Shown here piece by piece: positions 11,781 through 22,446 of a stretch of DNA of 46,225 nucleotides. Source of the stretch: Ectocarpus siliculosus (Eukaryota > Sar > Phaeophyceae > Ectocarpales > Ectocarpaceae); the NCBI GenBank assembly GCA_000310025.1, contig FN649749.1, positions 1,920,744 to 1,966,968 of the forward strand, given 5' to 3'. The first letter of the stretch is position 1. Each line of letters opens with the position of its first letter. The notes under the pieces were generated by a model. It made no database searches. It was given only the letters and a program-made list of their open reading frames with translations, and was not told where the DNA came from. The position numbers were made by a program, and so were the translations under genes.

Positions 11781-13536
11781 TGCAGCAAACATCACCGCCG
11801 TCACAACAGCAAAGACACAGCACACAGCAGTCATAACAACGCCGCCGCCACCGCCAGCCCCCAAGCAAGCTTTCGGGCACTGCTCGAACGATTTGTTGTT
11901 GTGCTGCCGGCGTATCAACGCGTACGTGAGGTGGCTGCACGCTGCTGCTGCACCCTCTCTTTTCCCCTCTGCCCTCCTCTCTCGTCGTGCTCTTTTTTCT
12001 TCCTCGCTTTCTCTGGTGTCGCCATCGCACCCAAGCACACACGAACTAACGAACAGACACAGTTCCACGAGGCTCGCCGCGTAGCTTATAGGCCGCCCCG
12101 TTATTTTTTGGGGGGGAGGGAGTCGGCATGGTGGGGAGGCTGGAGGTTGTTGTTGCTGTTGATGCACAGGGTGTGCGTATATATATGCCTGTCTGCCTGT
12201 CTTTTCTACAATAACCCTTCTCTCGTTTTCTCTTTGGCACATAAAAAAGAGAAGAAGGACCAACGGTTTGTTATCATCAACGTGGCCGCGTGCCAACATA
12301 CAGAGTATCAGCTTGGGTTGGGGGCGTTCTTGGCAGAGACGAACGCGCCTTGTTCGCTATTCGTTTACGACGTTAGGGTGTGCATATTCGTATCACCTTG
12401 AAAAAAGGCACTCTAATTTTGCATGCTGCTTGTTTCCGGTTGATCAAATTTGGCTGCACCACAACGGCAGCCCGCCCTGCCCAGGATGTATTGGCGCAGC
12501 CTAACAGTCCTGTGTTTTTATCCTGTGAAGATCTATTGTTATATCACGGGAGTTTTTCAGCAAAAATGAACAAAGCAGCGAAAGGCCCAAAAAAGTCCTG
12601 CCGGTCCATGAATCGAGTTTTAAATCACTCTAATAGACCATTCCCCAAACGCTAAGGGTCCCGAATGATGCAAACACCCACTGACGTATGATACGAGTAC
12701 GACAGCACGCCTGGACAATGCAACCTCCCGATGGGTTGCGATTCGAAAAGATACAAGTAAAAATTGCAACGGGTTTTGGGGTCCAAAACATGAATCGCTT
12801 TCTCTGACACTCTGAATTCACTGCTAGTCTATCTTAGACTCTCTTCTTAGCTAGAGATGGATTCGTTGGGTCATATCATACATGTTAAGAAAATTATTTT
12901 AACAAAACATGTGTGTTGTGTGTTGCCGAGACCGAGAATGATGTGTGTGTGTCGGCGGTGCCCCTTTTGAAATGCGTCCGCCAAATACCAACGGCGGAGA
13001 CCTGCCAGAAGAACACCGCTGGCAAACAATATCGGTCATTTCTGTCCCAAAGGTCGCCTCGGACGAACAAACACCTACTACCAATGTTGCGCAAATGGCC
13101 TTAGACAGAAAGATGCCCGATTATCAACGCTTCACAGACCACCTCGGACAATCCATAACCATTCGTATGGCATTCAGATTGCACGATGGATCTTGAGCGT
13201 GCGGACCCTCACCTGCAGTTTCCCATGCTTTCGGAACAGACGGGCATCGTTCTGACGTCTCAATGCTATGTACAGCAGTAGTCCCTAACACGAACTTCAA
13301 CTTTGCAATCGGCATTGGTAAAGTACACCCAAGCGATAGATGCATTGGTACATTTTGTTTGTTGTACAAGTAACAAAAATACAAAGTTTCCATGATCGGT
13401 GCGTTGTTTTTTTCTCAGCGTCGTGCAGTCGCTCGCCCCACCCTCGACGCCCCTCCTCCACACAACATTCTCTCTCCTTTCCCTCAACCCTTCACCTCCG
13501 AATTCCTCACCTTTCCTTTTCGGTACGTCTCATTCG

Positions 13537-13785
13537 ATGGGCGGTGGCAGCAGCAGCTCGGGGCGTGCCCGCTTGCCGCTCGGGGACCTCTGCAACGCGG
13601 GCTCCAACGCTGTCCGCGGCCGCTCCAACAACAGAGCAACCTCCCGGAAGTACACCGAGGATGCTCCCATCCGCAGCAAGCGCAGCGCGCGCAGCTCTTC
13701 CACAAGCCACAGGCAGAGGCTATGGTCCACAACAGCAAGCGCCGAGAACTCGGACCCCGTGGGGAGCGCCATCGCCCTCGCCATG
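13537..13785 (+). pseudogene. Likely first exon of the decayed gene
   Basis: This 83-codon frame starts at an ATG preceded by pyrimidine-rich DNA, opens MGGGSSSSGRARLPLGDL, and runs to a GTGCGT donor directly after ATG. It is GC-rich with strong GC3, unlike its surroundings. The peptide is basic and Ser/Arg-rich (SNNRATSRKYTED, RSKRSARSSSTS), so probably disordered and possibly nuclear. It contains no stop. Its partner exon lies beyond the repeat block, at 16016. Confidence 0.5.
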
Positions 13786-14380
13786 GTGCGTAATGTTTGT
13801 CGTTTGCTTCGCCGATGAACGTATGTTGCCTTTAGTGTGTGTTGATTGCCGAGTGTTTTCCGAGCGTCGTGGGGTTACCCAGCCTCCTTCGTGTGCCATG
13901 GACCAACCGCATGAAATTTTCTGTGCTCTTTTGTGCCGAACAACCCTCACCATTGTTAGCGTTCATGCCAGCTGGATGGCTTCTCTTGGCCCCTCCAACC
14001 CCCCCCCCACCCAACCCCGACCACCACAACCACAACCACCACAAGCACTTACCCACTACGACGACCTTTTTTTGTTTTTTATTTTTTGGATGCCGCTTAG
14101 GCTGCTGCAATGTAGCTTCATAGCTCGGTCGACGCTAACTTAACGCGCACGGCTAACTAACACACTGCAAATAGTGTCGGTGGCGTTGATTTTCATTGCT
14201 TCATTGTGAATATGTTGATGGTATAGGTAAACATTTTGAGCTGCTTTCGGCAACGTAGTGAGGAAGGATTGGCCATCGGTGATCGCCCCTGTGTGAACAA
14301 TGGTACGTCTTGCGGAGGACCTGTGATCAATGCTTTATATCAACTACTTCAGCAAGACAATAATCTGCCCCCGTACCCCC

Positions 14381-14625
14381 CCCCCCCCCCCGGAATGGGT
14401 TTTCCTCCCTTGGCAACCACCTTTTAAAAAAAGCCAATTCACTTCCTGAACTCCACAACCCGGTAACGTTTTTTTTTTTCCACCCCCGTTTTTTTTTTTT
14501 GGGGGGAACCCTAAAGGGGGGCCAAAAAAACAAGTTGGGGGGGGGCCAAAAAACCCCCCCCCCCCCACGGGGGAAGAACCCCCCCCCTTTTGTTAAAAAG
14601 GGCCAACTTCCCCCAGGCAATTACA
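14381..14625. other. Probable low-quality duplicate of the right gap flank
   Basis: This stretch aligns base for base with 14726-14976, but differing positions are nearly all changed to match a neighbouring base. TCGAG-like words become CCAAA, and mixed words become runs of C, G, A or T. That is how a failing sequencing trace through a poly-C tract looks, not how repeats diverge. It is best read as an assembly artefact rather than a third repeat copy. Confidence 0.65.
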
Positions 14626-14725
14626 NNNNNNNNNNNNNNNNNNNNNNNNNNNNNNNNNNNNNNNNNNNNNNNNNNNNNNNNNNNNNNNNNNNNNNNNNNN
14701 NNNNNNNNNNNNNNNNNNNNNNNNN
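14626..14725. other. Assembly gap of exactly 100 N
   Basis: One hundred N bases, the conventional placeholder for an unsized gap. Both flanks appear to contain the same sequence, so the real gap may be zero or negative. Confidence 0.99.
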
Positions 14726-14741
14726 CCCCCCCCCCCCCCCG

Positions 14742-15268
14742 GGATTGGGTTTTCGTCGCTTGGCAACGACGTTGTAAAACAAGCCAATTCACTTCGTGAA
14801 CTCGACAACCAGGTTACCGTTTTTTTTTTTCTACCTCGGTTTTTTTTTTTTGGCGGTAACCATAATGGTGGTCGAGTAGATCATGTTGTGCGGGGTCGAG
14901 AACCCTCACTCCACGCAACGGGGGATGATCGCACCACGTTGTGTTAAAATGGTCAAGCTTCCTCGAGGCAGTTACACAGTGCTTACAACTGTCTCTGGAA
15001 GTGAAAGCACCAGAAAATAAATTAAGTCATACGTAGCTGTCATCCGTACGCAAGGAAGTAAGCACAAGATGCCGAACACCCTTAGCAGGATGCAGCTCAC
15101 CCTTCATGCGACTCGCCAAATACCTCACGGCGCTTCGCGCTTGGTGATGTGAGAGCCTGGTCCGGTGAGAACCCGGCGTGCTCCGTCCCGGCTTTGTAGG
15201 GATGCGAGGTCAATGGTCAAACGACTACGGCATGCACGACTATGAGTACACCCCCCCCGTACCCCACC
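14742..15268 (+). repeat. 590-bp-period tandem repeat, unit 1
   Basis: This unit is about 85-90% identical by eye to 15332-15855, with a period of 590 bp measured at AAGCCAATTCACTTCGTGAA (14781 and 15371). It begins at a poly-C tract, carries two poly-T runs, and ends in another poly-C tract. No conserved open frame runs through both units, so it looks non-coding. It lies in the first intron of the decayed gene. Confidence 0.85.
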
Positions 15269-15331
15269 TCGCCACCTAGCAAAAAATCTCCAATTTGTTG
15301 GTGCATTTTGACCCCCCAACCCGATGTTTAC

Positions 15332-15855
15332 CATCGCGGTTGGGTTCTCGTCACTCGGCACATAGTAAAAAAGCCAATTCACTTCGTGAACTCGGCAACC
15401 AGGTTACCGTTTTTTTTTTACCTCTGTTTTTTTATTGGCGGCAACCATGAGTGGTGGTCGAGTAGATTATGTTGTGCGGGGTCGAGAACCCTCACTCCCC
15501 GCAAAGGCGACAATCGCACCACGTTGTGTTAAATCGGTCAAGCACCCTCGAGGCAGTTACACAGTGCTTACAAATGTCTCTGGAAGAGAAAGCACCAGAA
15601 ACAAAATTAAGTCATACGCAGCAGTCATCCATGCGCAAGGAAGTTAGAAAAGATGCCGAACACCCTTAGCAGGATGCAGCGCACCCTTCATGCGACGCGC
15701 CGAATACCTCGCCGCTTCGCGCTTGGTGATGTGAGCGTCTGGTCCGGTGAGAACCTGGCGTGCTCCGTCCCGGCTCTGTAGGGATGCAAGGTCAATGGCC
15801 TAACGACTACGGCATGCACGACAATGAGTACACCCCCACCCCCCCACCCCCTCGC
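15332..15855 (+). repeat. 590-bp-period tandem repeat, unit 2
   Basis: Second unit of the pair starting at 14742. Shared landmarks are TTGTGCGGGGTCGAGAACCC, GATGCCGAACACCCTTAGCA and CGGCATGCACGAC. Short indels concentrate in the poly-T and poly-C runs. Confidence 0.85.
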
Positions 15856-16015
15856 TCACGTCGTTGGATCTTTCCTTGTTGTACGGGAAGGGGTTGGATT
15901 TTCTTGCTAGTGTTTTAGCGTGCTCTCACTCACTCTCCATGGGAGCAACTCCCCCCTTTTCTCACGTTGCCTTTCTTATTTTCAAATACATCGCCTGACC
16001 TTGTAAAGCATCAAG

Positions 16016-16958
16016 ACGCGGTCACTTTCGGCCAACATACCCACTGCCGCGAAGGGTTTCCTCAAGAAGTCCAAGGACTGGCCTGAAGCTCTGAAGCTAC
16101 AAGTAAGGTCAGCCTGCTCAAGGCCCAAAACCTGCGGGTGCGTCTTTGGTGTGTCACTCTCTCGTGCGCTTGAGGCATCAAATCGAAGGTTGTCCCGGTT
16201 GGATCTAGCAAGCTCGTTTCGAATGGCCCTTCATCTGCCGAGTTTTTGGAAGCAGCATGCCGCAACAGTTTGACCCCCCGTTGCACGTGGCGCTCCACAC
16301 CCCATTGACCACCCTCCCCCCTCGCACCATATGCTACAGTTCTACGCTGGGCCGGCTGCGACAAGGGAGGCCACCAAGGGAGATACTGCCGCCATAAGCG
16401 CCATTCTTCATCTGGTCTTCTAGTACTCGCCGGTGTTCGCAGCCAACCCGAGCTGGCGCGCCTCGGCTTCTCTCGAGGAATATCCCATCCTCAAGATGGC
16501 CTACAGGGTGTATCGGGCCCGCGGAGGCGTGTCAAGTGCACGCATGTTTGTCGGTGAGGCCATTTGTTGTGCACATTGCGTATGCATAGGTATGATTGAT
16601 AGACATGAAGCTGAGAAGCTTGGGATGCCTTGATAGCCCCAGTTGTGGAATGGAATGATCCGGCTTGTCACCCGCACGAGCAAAGCATGTATAGCCCACA
16701 CTAGTATACGAGCAGATATACTCGACAGTCAGCGTAACCCTAATGCGGATTCTCTTGCTTCTCGTTTTTTTACCACAGGCAAGCTTGGCAAAAACCTGGC
16801 CGCCACGTGGTAGGAGTGCCACAAGCATGTCCGGATCAAGGTGTTCAAGCTCACCGTCCAGGCGGTCCGGTGCGTCGAGGCCGTCAAGGAGGGCGATGCG
16901 CCCTAAGCTAACGGCACGCAACCTGGCGAAGGCTTCTCGAAGGTCCCTCCGCGAATTG
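16016..16958 (+). pseudogene. Middle exons of the decayed gene
   Basis: Three exons are separated by introns of 237 and 225 bp. The first ends KSKDWPEALKLQ before GTAAGG. The second starts after CTACAG, reads FYAGPAATREATKGDTAA, meets TAG at 16421, then continues to RVYRARGGVSSARMFV. The third joins in frame after CCACAG, reads KLGKNLAATW, meets TAG at 16811, continues ECHKHVRIKVFKLTVQAV, and has TAA at 16904. Frame is kept on both sides of each stop, so these are point nonsense changes in former coding DNA. No domain is recognised. Confidence 0.6.
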
Positions 16959-18177
16959 GTACGTACAACTCTTGTCCAACGCTGGCCCTAATCTTTCTAG
17001 ACGGTACTCCACTGCTTGACGACATCGCAACAAAACGATGGTGACTAGGGACAAACCCTAACCCAGAGCCCCCACCCCCCCCCATATGTAACAAAATTAA
17101 GGGTTGCCCGGGGCCTTCGTGATGGCACACATATACGACTGTGTTTCGGTTTGATGCTTGTGAGCGAGCCTGACTCGGATACAGCGATGTGGCCGGTAAA
17201 CGTCACTCTAGTCAAGTGTAACTTGTCTGTTTGCGTCTCTTGGGCGAGGGGATCTGTTTACATGGGTCGCGGTGGTGCCTAACTGTTTGTCCGAGCCATG
17301 TTTGGGGCACTTAGATTTCAGCTCTTTGGACCGGTTTGCACAGAGGATAGCAGCGTATCGGTCGTGTCGCTTTCTTTTCTGGCACTCGAGGCAACGTGGG
17401 GTGTTCACTCCATCCCGCAAGACTCGATGTCAACAGCGTCTAGCGTCCTCTTCCCCTGCATACCGCCGTCCTGTGTGTCGTCTACAGCCTGATGAGATGA
17501 AGACCGCGCTAGCCTGTATGGCCCTGGCTCCGGTGCTTTCACCGGCCAAGCACTACGCCACCGCTCTCGGCGGCTCCGGGACCCCTTCTCTCGGGACGCA
17601 AGTACCTTGGCACGACGTCTTCGGCTGCTCGGAGTATCTTTTTTATGACATGGCGAGTTGGGCATGTGCTGAGAGCGTTTCCGAGCCGAAGTTTGGCGTG
17701 ACGATGGTCTGTTTTGGTCCCTCCGAATATGCAGGCTCCTGGTCCGGTTTGAGTTCCAATATTCGCCTTCTCCACCTTAGTTCGCTGGCATTTGCTTGCT
17801 GCGACTCGTATTGCTCGTGTGTTTTTTGACACGGTTGCTCCGCTTCGTCGAGACATGTGTAGTCCGGGTTGTCTCGGCCTCCGCGTGACTTGATAGAAGC
17901 AGATCCAAGTCACTTTGGGGAGGTCGCCGCACTGCTCACTATCGCCTTCAGACTTGTAGCCAAACTATTCGTGGAACATAGCCTTCGCCCGAAATCAAAG
18001 CTGCTCCTTCCCGATGTTGTCTTCAGGCATATTGTACTGTAGCAAAACGGACGTGGTGTCGTTATTAGGTCTCCAGTGCTTTGCTGTACTTTGTGCCCGG
18101 TTGTTCGGTCGTTTGGCGAGGTTATCGTTTGGGTCATCCATCCCACCCTTCTCCCCCGTGGATGAAACTGGTCGCAG

Positions 18178-18938
18178 GTCATTCTCCCCCTCGCCAAGGA
18201 GTTTCTGGACGAGATTGGCGCGCAGCTCGCGTCAGCGGTTAGCGTCTACCGGCAATCCCAGGGAGGGGATGACTCGGAGTCCGACGAGGATGACGGCACC
18301 GAAGACCCACCGGGCTTCAACACCCGTCGCACCATCCGGGAGCTGATCAAGACGAAGGGAAAGCTTCCCCCGTGCGGCGGCGACAAGCACCACAAGGCCT
18401 TCCTCGCGCGGTAAGACTCCCTCGAACCTTGTTGCCTCTGTACACTTTTCGTAGTCTGTTGTTGAGCAAGTGCGTGTTGACACTCGTGGTAGCGGACGGT
18501 TATCACGAGGTAGTTTTTAAGTCGTGTATGTCCTGAGCCTTCATCCAAGGTTGCAGCGGTGCAGCAACCGCGGACTTGTCCTTCCGCAACTAGATTTTTC
18601 GGCTCAGCATTCTTACCGCTGCCTCTTCTTCGGTTGCCTCGCCCAACCCATATGCATCACAGGTTTAAGGCCATTATGCTCGACTTAGTCCAGGAAGCTC
18701 GGGACGAACTGCCGGCAGCTAACGAATGCTCGCTGGAAGTCGCCGAGGATTTTTTTTTCCTTGCAACTACACCAACGGCGTTCTGGGTGGCGACGACGCT
18801 GGCGGTGACGCTGGCGCTGGCGGCGTCGACAAGGAGAGCAGCGATGAAGGGTCCGTCCAGAACGACCAGGAAAACCCCGACATCTAGTCGGAGTACGAGG
18901 AAGGGGCGGGTGCCGGCGACACTGAGACGGAGGACTAG
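18178..18938 (+). pseudogene. 3' exons of the decayed gene, acidic tail
   Basis: The exon 18178-18410 is fully open. It begins VILPLAKEFLDEIGAQ, has an acidic Ser/Asp/Glu patch (GGDDSESDEDDGTED), and ends KHHKAFLAR at a GTAAGA donor. After a 252-bp intron and a CACAG acceptor it joins in phase to FKAIMLDLVQEARDELP. A nine-T run at 18750-18758 breaks the frame. Past it the original frame resumes as NYTNGVLGGDDAGG, a Gly/Asp-rich tail with a premature TAG at 18885 and a final TAG at 18936. The acidic tail suggests a nuclear or chaperone-like protein, but this is only composition. Confidence 0.6.
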
Positions 18939-21404
18939 AAGATTCATCTAGGCGAGAACCGATGTTGTCTTGTGCAGTGCATCCTGTTCGTTCAACTTTT
19001 TTTTCCACAGTGGCTGTAAAAAGATACGTAGGGTGTCTCGAGGTGTCTCAAGGCTAGGAGGTTGGGTATGTGCATTCGTTGGCGAGTATTTGCTTCGCAA
19101 CGACCTTAAGTTCAGTGTATTCCAACTCTTCAATTTCGCGAGACAAGAATAATCCTTTGGAGCTTCTTGGGGAGCTTTTGGGTGGCTGACGACACCAGTT
19201 ATTGACAGTACTGTACCCTTTAGTATGCTACATATGTAACACATTTCCACTGGAGTATGTTTGAACTTCCCGAGTTCTTTGGTAGCCCAAGGCCAAGCCC
19301 TTAATCGACACTTTTGTTCACGGTGATCGGCCGACCGTCTGTAAAAACCTCTCGTTTATACTCAAAACCAAATGGGCCGATCGATGACACCGTCCCCGGT
19401 TTGCTCGTTTTAAACTGCCTGTATGTTTTTCAGTCACGTGAGGGAAGAGTGAACGCCAGCGCGACAACGGCGTGGCGAACATCTTCTTCAAAAGGCCGGC
19501 GAGACGACCGGCGTGTGCTTCTTCCGTTCTGTGGCATCGGTCTGGCGCTACCGTCGCGGCACTTTTTTTCGACGAGTGGGGAAGGGGAGCATGTATACGC
19601 CCTATGCTTTTTGTGTCTATCCAGACTATATCGTGTGTGCGGACGGAATGGGTGTTGACGATGGCTTGCGCCTTTGCTTGTTTGCGTTGCGGAAAGTCCA
19701 ATTGTTCGGGTGGTACAGGTTGGTCGAGATTTTGTGTGGACCCTGGGTGAGTTGAGGGAAAGTGGCCCAGGGAGGGCGGCTGCGGGGGGGGGGGCTGCAG
19801 CTTTAAGGTTGTTAACAGTTGTTTGAAGCTAAAACCTCAGGCGTTGACTTGAAGCCCGCGTTAGCGACCGCCGTTTTTTTCGATTCGCTGGCATCTGTGA
19901 CGTGCTCACACGTCGCCGAAGGGGCACGATTGAGGCCGTTTTGTCAAGGCCAACCGCTGTGTTTTTTTTTTTTCTTGGGTAGTCGGTCAATCTCCGGACC
20001 GTATAGTATATGCGGAGAAGTTTCTACCGGGGCGTGTTTCCTCACTCGTACGGACTTTAGTATAATAAACTTTTGTTCTGCTCTTGGCTTCCTTAGTGCA
20101 ATTACTTGTTTGTGCGGAAGGTCGAGAAGTGGTGAGCCGGTCGAAAAACTTGTGTGGAGCCGCTCATGGCTGTGTGGGGCTAGGTATGCATGTTATTTTT
20201 TTTGTACATCATTACGGTTCTTCGTTCGGGAAGCCGCGGCCATCTTGTCCGCCCTCGTTCCGCCGTAATTGTTTCGCGGTACACGTACAATCTTTTTGCG
20301 TCGTGCGTGCCCTAAATGAAGCACGAGCCACGATTGTGGTTGCTGGGACCTTGGTTTGAGACGTCGTTTATTTGTGTCTGCAGAATAGGCTATTGTTTTA
20401 AAGTTTGTTTTTTGCCGGGGTGTCATGCGCTCAACACGGTGTTGACGCACGGGAACCTGCATATGTGCAACTACGCGCTAACGCATTAACGACCGACGAA
20501 TTATTACAAAAGAACATAAACCTGGTACTTGTTATCCGGCTGCGAACGTTTGTCCCGAGGGGCAGAACAACGTTGCATGATGAGAGGGCACAATCTGGCG
20601 ACGTTGTGAGTCAAAGCTTATCTAACCCACAAGGTTATGCTGTGTGTGCTTACCTGACCCGGCCAGGTTATGCCACCGGGGTCAGCAACCTGAGACGTTG
20701 TATTAACTGAAAATAGAGTGTTTTTTTTTCGGCATTGTACAATGGTGCATATAATGTGCACCTCGGCCACGTGTACGTACGGCTGAATTTGTTGGGAGAG
20801 GAGTTGCCGGCTAGTTGCATGCTTGATGGGTGTGGTACGCGGGCGCTTTCGGCGTTGGTATACTTGGTCATGCAGTTTCAGGGCTGCAAATAATTATAAA
20901 CGTAAGGAAAGGTCGGGGGACTCTCACACCTGATACAATACGAGATGGTTGTATGGCGACCTTTTGGGGCGAAGAGGGGGAGCGGACCTTGTCACATTTG
21001 CCCGTGAGATGGGCTTTGGATAACGCTCTCTGCCTTGGTGTATCACCCTTACATAGTGAAGGTTCAAGGTATGGCGAGGCTAACGCGCAAGGTCCATATG
21101 TTTTTTCCGTGGTATGAGCCGCGGGTGTGCACCCGACAAAAGGGCGGAGAATCTATTTTCTGTGCCGTTGAACCTTTCTACACGCATTTGTATTGTCAGC
21201 CACTGGCCCCTATGGCGTGTGGTAAGTTCGTACGTAGTCGTACATAGGAATGGCTGGGTTGATTCGCATGAGCTGCAACGTATAGCTCTGCATGAAATAT
21301 ATGTTTCGTACCGTGGGGGGTGTATGCGACGGGTGGACTGTGATGATTCAGGGTCGGCCAAAGTCTTCTTCAGCGTGACGCTGTCCAGGGTTTTATTCAT
21401 GACC
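18939..21404. other. No supportable gene
   Basis: Several frames of 100-150 codons exist, but they are Cys/Phe-rich or overlap on opposite strands and show no motif. The stretch holds a short poly-G run (19785-19794) and poly-T runs. It may include 3' flank of the decayed gene. Confidence 0.45.
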
Positions 21405-22085
21405 AATGTACAGGGTTCGACTGCATCGACCTTATTAATGGCCACATTGTTACGGGAACACAGGGTCGAGTGATGACAAACATGTGTAAGGTCGAGGGTA
21501 AGAACCTTGCCCAGGGTTCTACCCCTAATCATGTGCAGGGTAGGCCCCGAGATCATGGACAGGGTTCGACTGCATCGACCTTAATAAGGTGGCCACATTG
21601 TTACAGCGCCACAGGATCGAGTCATGCCCAACATGTGCAAGGTCGAGGGTAAGAACCTTGCCAAGGTTCTTGTACCCATAATAATCATGTGCAGGGTAGG
21701 CCCCGTGATCACATGGACAGGGTTCGACTGCATCGACCTTATTAAGGTGGCCACATTGTTACAGCCCCACAGGGTCGAGTGATGACGAACATGTGCAAGG
21801 TCGAGGGTAAGAACCTTGCCAAGGTTTTTCTACCCATAATCATGTGCAGGGTAGGCCCCGTGATCACATGGACAGGGTTCGACGGCATCGACCCCAATAA
21901 GGTGGCCACATTGTTACGGCCCCACCGGGTCGAGTGATCACAACCACATGTGCAAGGTCGAGGGTAGGAACCTTGGCCAGGTTTCTACCCTTAATCATGT
22001 ACAGGGTAGGGACCTATGATCATGTACAGGGTACCAGTGCATGGACCTTATTAAACTGGCCACATGCTTACGGGCGACAGGGTGT
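21405..22085 (+). repeat. Minisatellite, ~149-158 bp units, about 4.5 copies
   Basis: CAGGGTTCGACTGCATCGAC-type starts recur at 21411, 21560, 21718 and 21873, and in degenerate form at 22027. Each unit also contains GGTGGCCACATTGTTAC, CAGGGTCGAGTGATGA and GTGCAAGGTCGAGGGTAAGA. Within a unit the short motif CAGGGT recurs several times, pointing to an older, shorter repeat. The last copy is the most diverged. Units differ in length, so the array is not a coding repeat. Confidence 0.9.
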
Positions 22086-22139
22086 TGCGGGACGGGACCC
22101 TGTGCAAGGGCACAATGGCCACGGGTGTAACCGAAAACT

Positions 22140-22446
22140 AAAAGTAGTGGACTTCAACCAAGCGGTCTTCCATCCGAGGGTAGCCAAAACATCTACCACC
22201 TCGACTTGCCCAATTCGACCAGAGGCTGTCGCGGACCCGGGCTCAAGGTTTCGCCAGGCGCCGCCTCTTTCCATTTTCTCTCCCAACCCCTGTGTTCCAA
22301 GCGGCGGCGAAAGCGACGGCACCCCTGGCCATGGAGGACGCCGCAGGACACATGTATATTCAGAATGATCAGGACAGGGACGGTGCAAATATTAGTGAAA
22401 GCACAGACAAAAGACATTAGCGCAAAGCAGGGTCACGATGCGGGAC
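22140..22446 (+). repeat. Diverged dispersed repeat, copy B
   Basis: Inverted partner of bases 1-290. In this orientation a frame reads through AVFHPRVAKTS to SGGESDGTPGHG and stops shortly after. A second frame opens MEDAAGHMYIQNDQDRDG and stops at 22416. Neither peptide is recognised. The repeat begins directly after the minisatellite ends. Confidence 0.55.

Larger units (their letters stand above)
9441..13536. other. Gene-poor stretch with simple repeats
   Basis: No domain is recognisable. The two long antisense frames at about 11.55-12.4 kb are low-complexity products of CT-rich and CTG/CAG-rich DNA. A 70-aa plus-strand frame ending at 13196 has ordinary composition but no supporting motif or convincing splice sites. 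Weakly similar segments at 11500-11640 and 12560-12790 (shared GAATCGAGTTTTA) suggest an old duplication. Confidence 0.45.
13537..18938 (+). pseudogene. Decayed multi-exon gene, unrecognised family
   Basis: Exons are inferred at 13537-13785, 16016-16102, 16340-16553, 16779-16958, possibly 17475-17600 and 17911-18030, then 18178-18410 and 18663-18938. Phases agree at several junctions. The exon ending at 13785 and the one starting at 16016 are phase 0. 16553 leaves one base and 16779 supplies two (Gly). 18410 leaves two bases and 18663 supplies one (Arg). Damage includes TAG at 16421, TAG at 16811, TAA at 16904, TAG at 18885 and a frameshift in a nine-T run at 18750-18758. The middle junctions (16958 to 18178) are uncertain. 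The protein would have a basic Ser-rich N terminus, a helical middle and an acidic C-terminal tail. I do not recognise it. A repeat block and an assembly gap sit in its first intron. Confidence 0.6.

Noticed and set aside
11553-12401. Long open frames on both strands (248 and 229 codons)
   Set aside because: Both come from CT-rich and CTG/CAG-rich low-complexity DNA, mirror each other and contain no domain or splice signals.
12945-13196. 84-codon plus-strand frame with ordinary composition
   Set aside because: It starts in a GT microsatellite, shows no domain and has no convincing splice sites.
14327-14808. Proline/glycine-rich frames around the N gap
   Set aside because: They translate poly-C, poly-G and N bases and reflect poor sequence quality.
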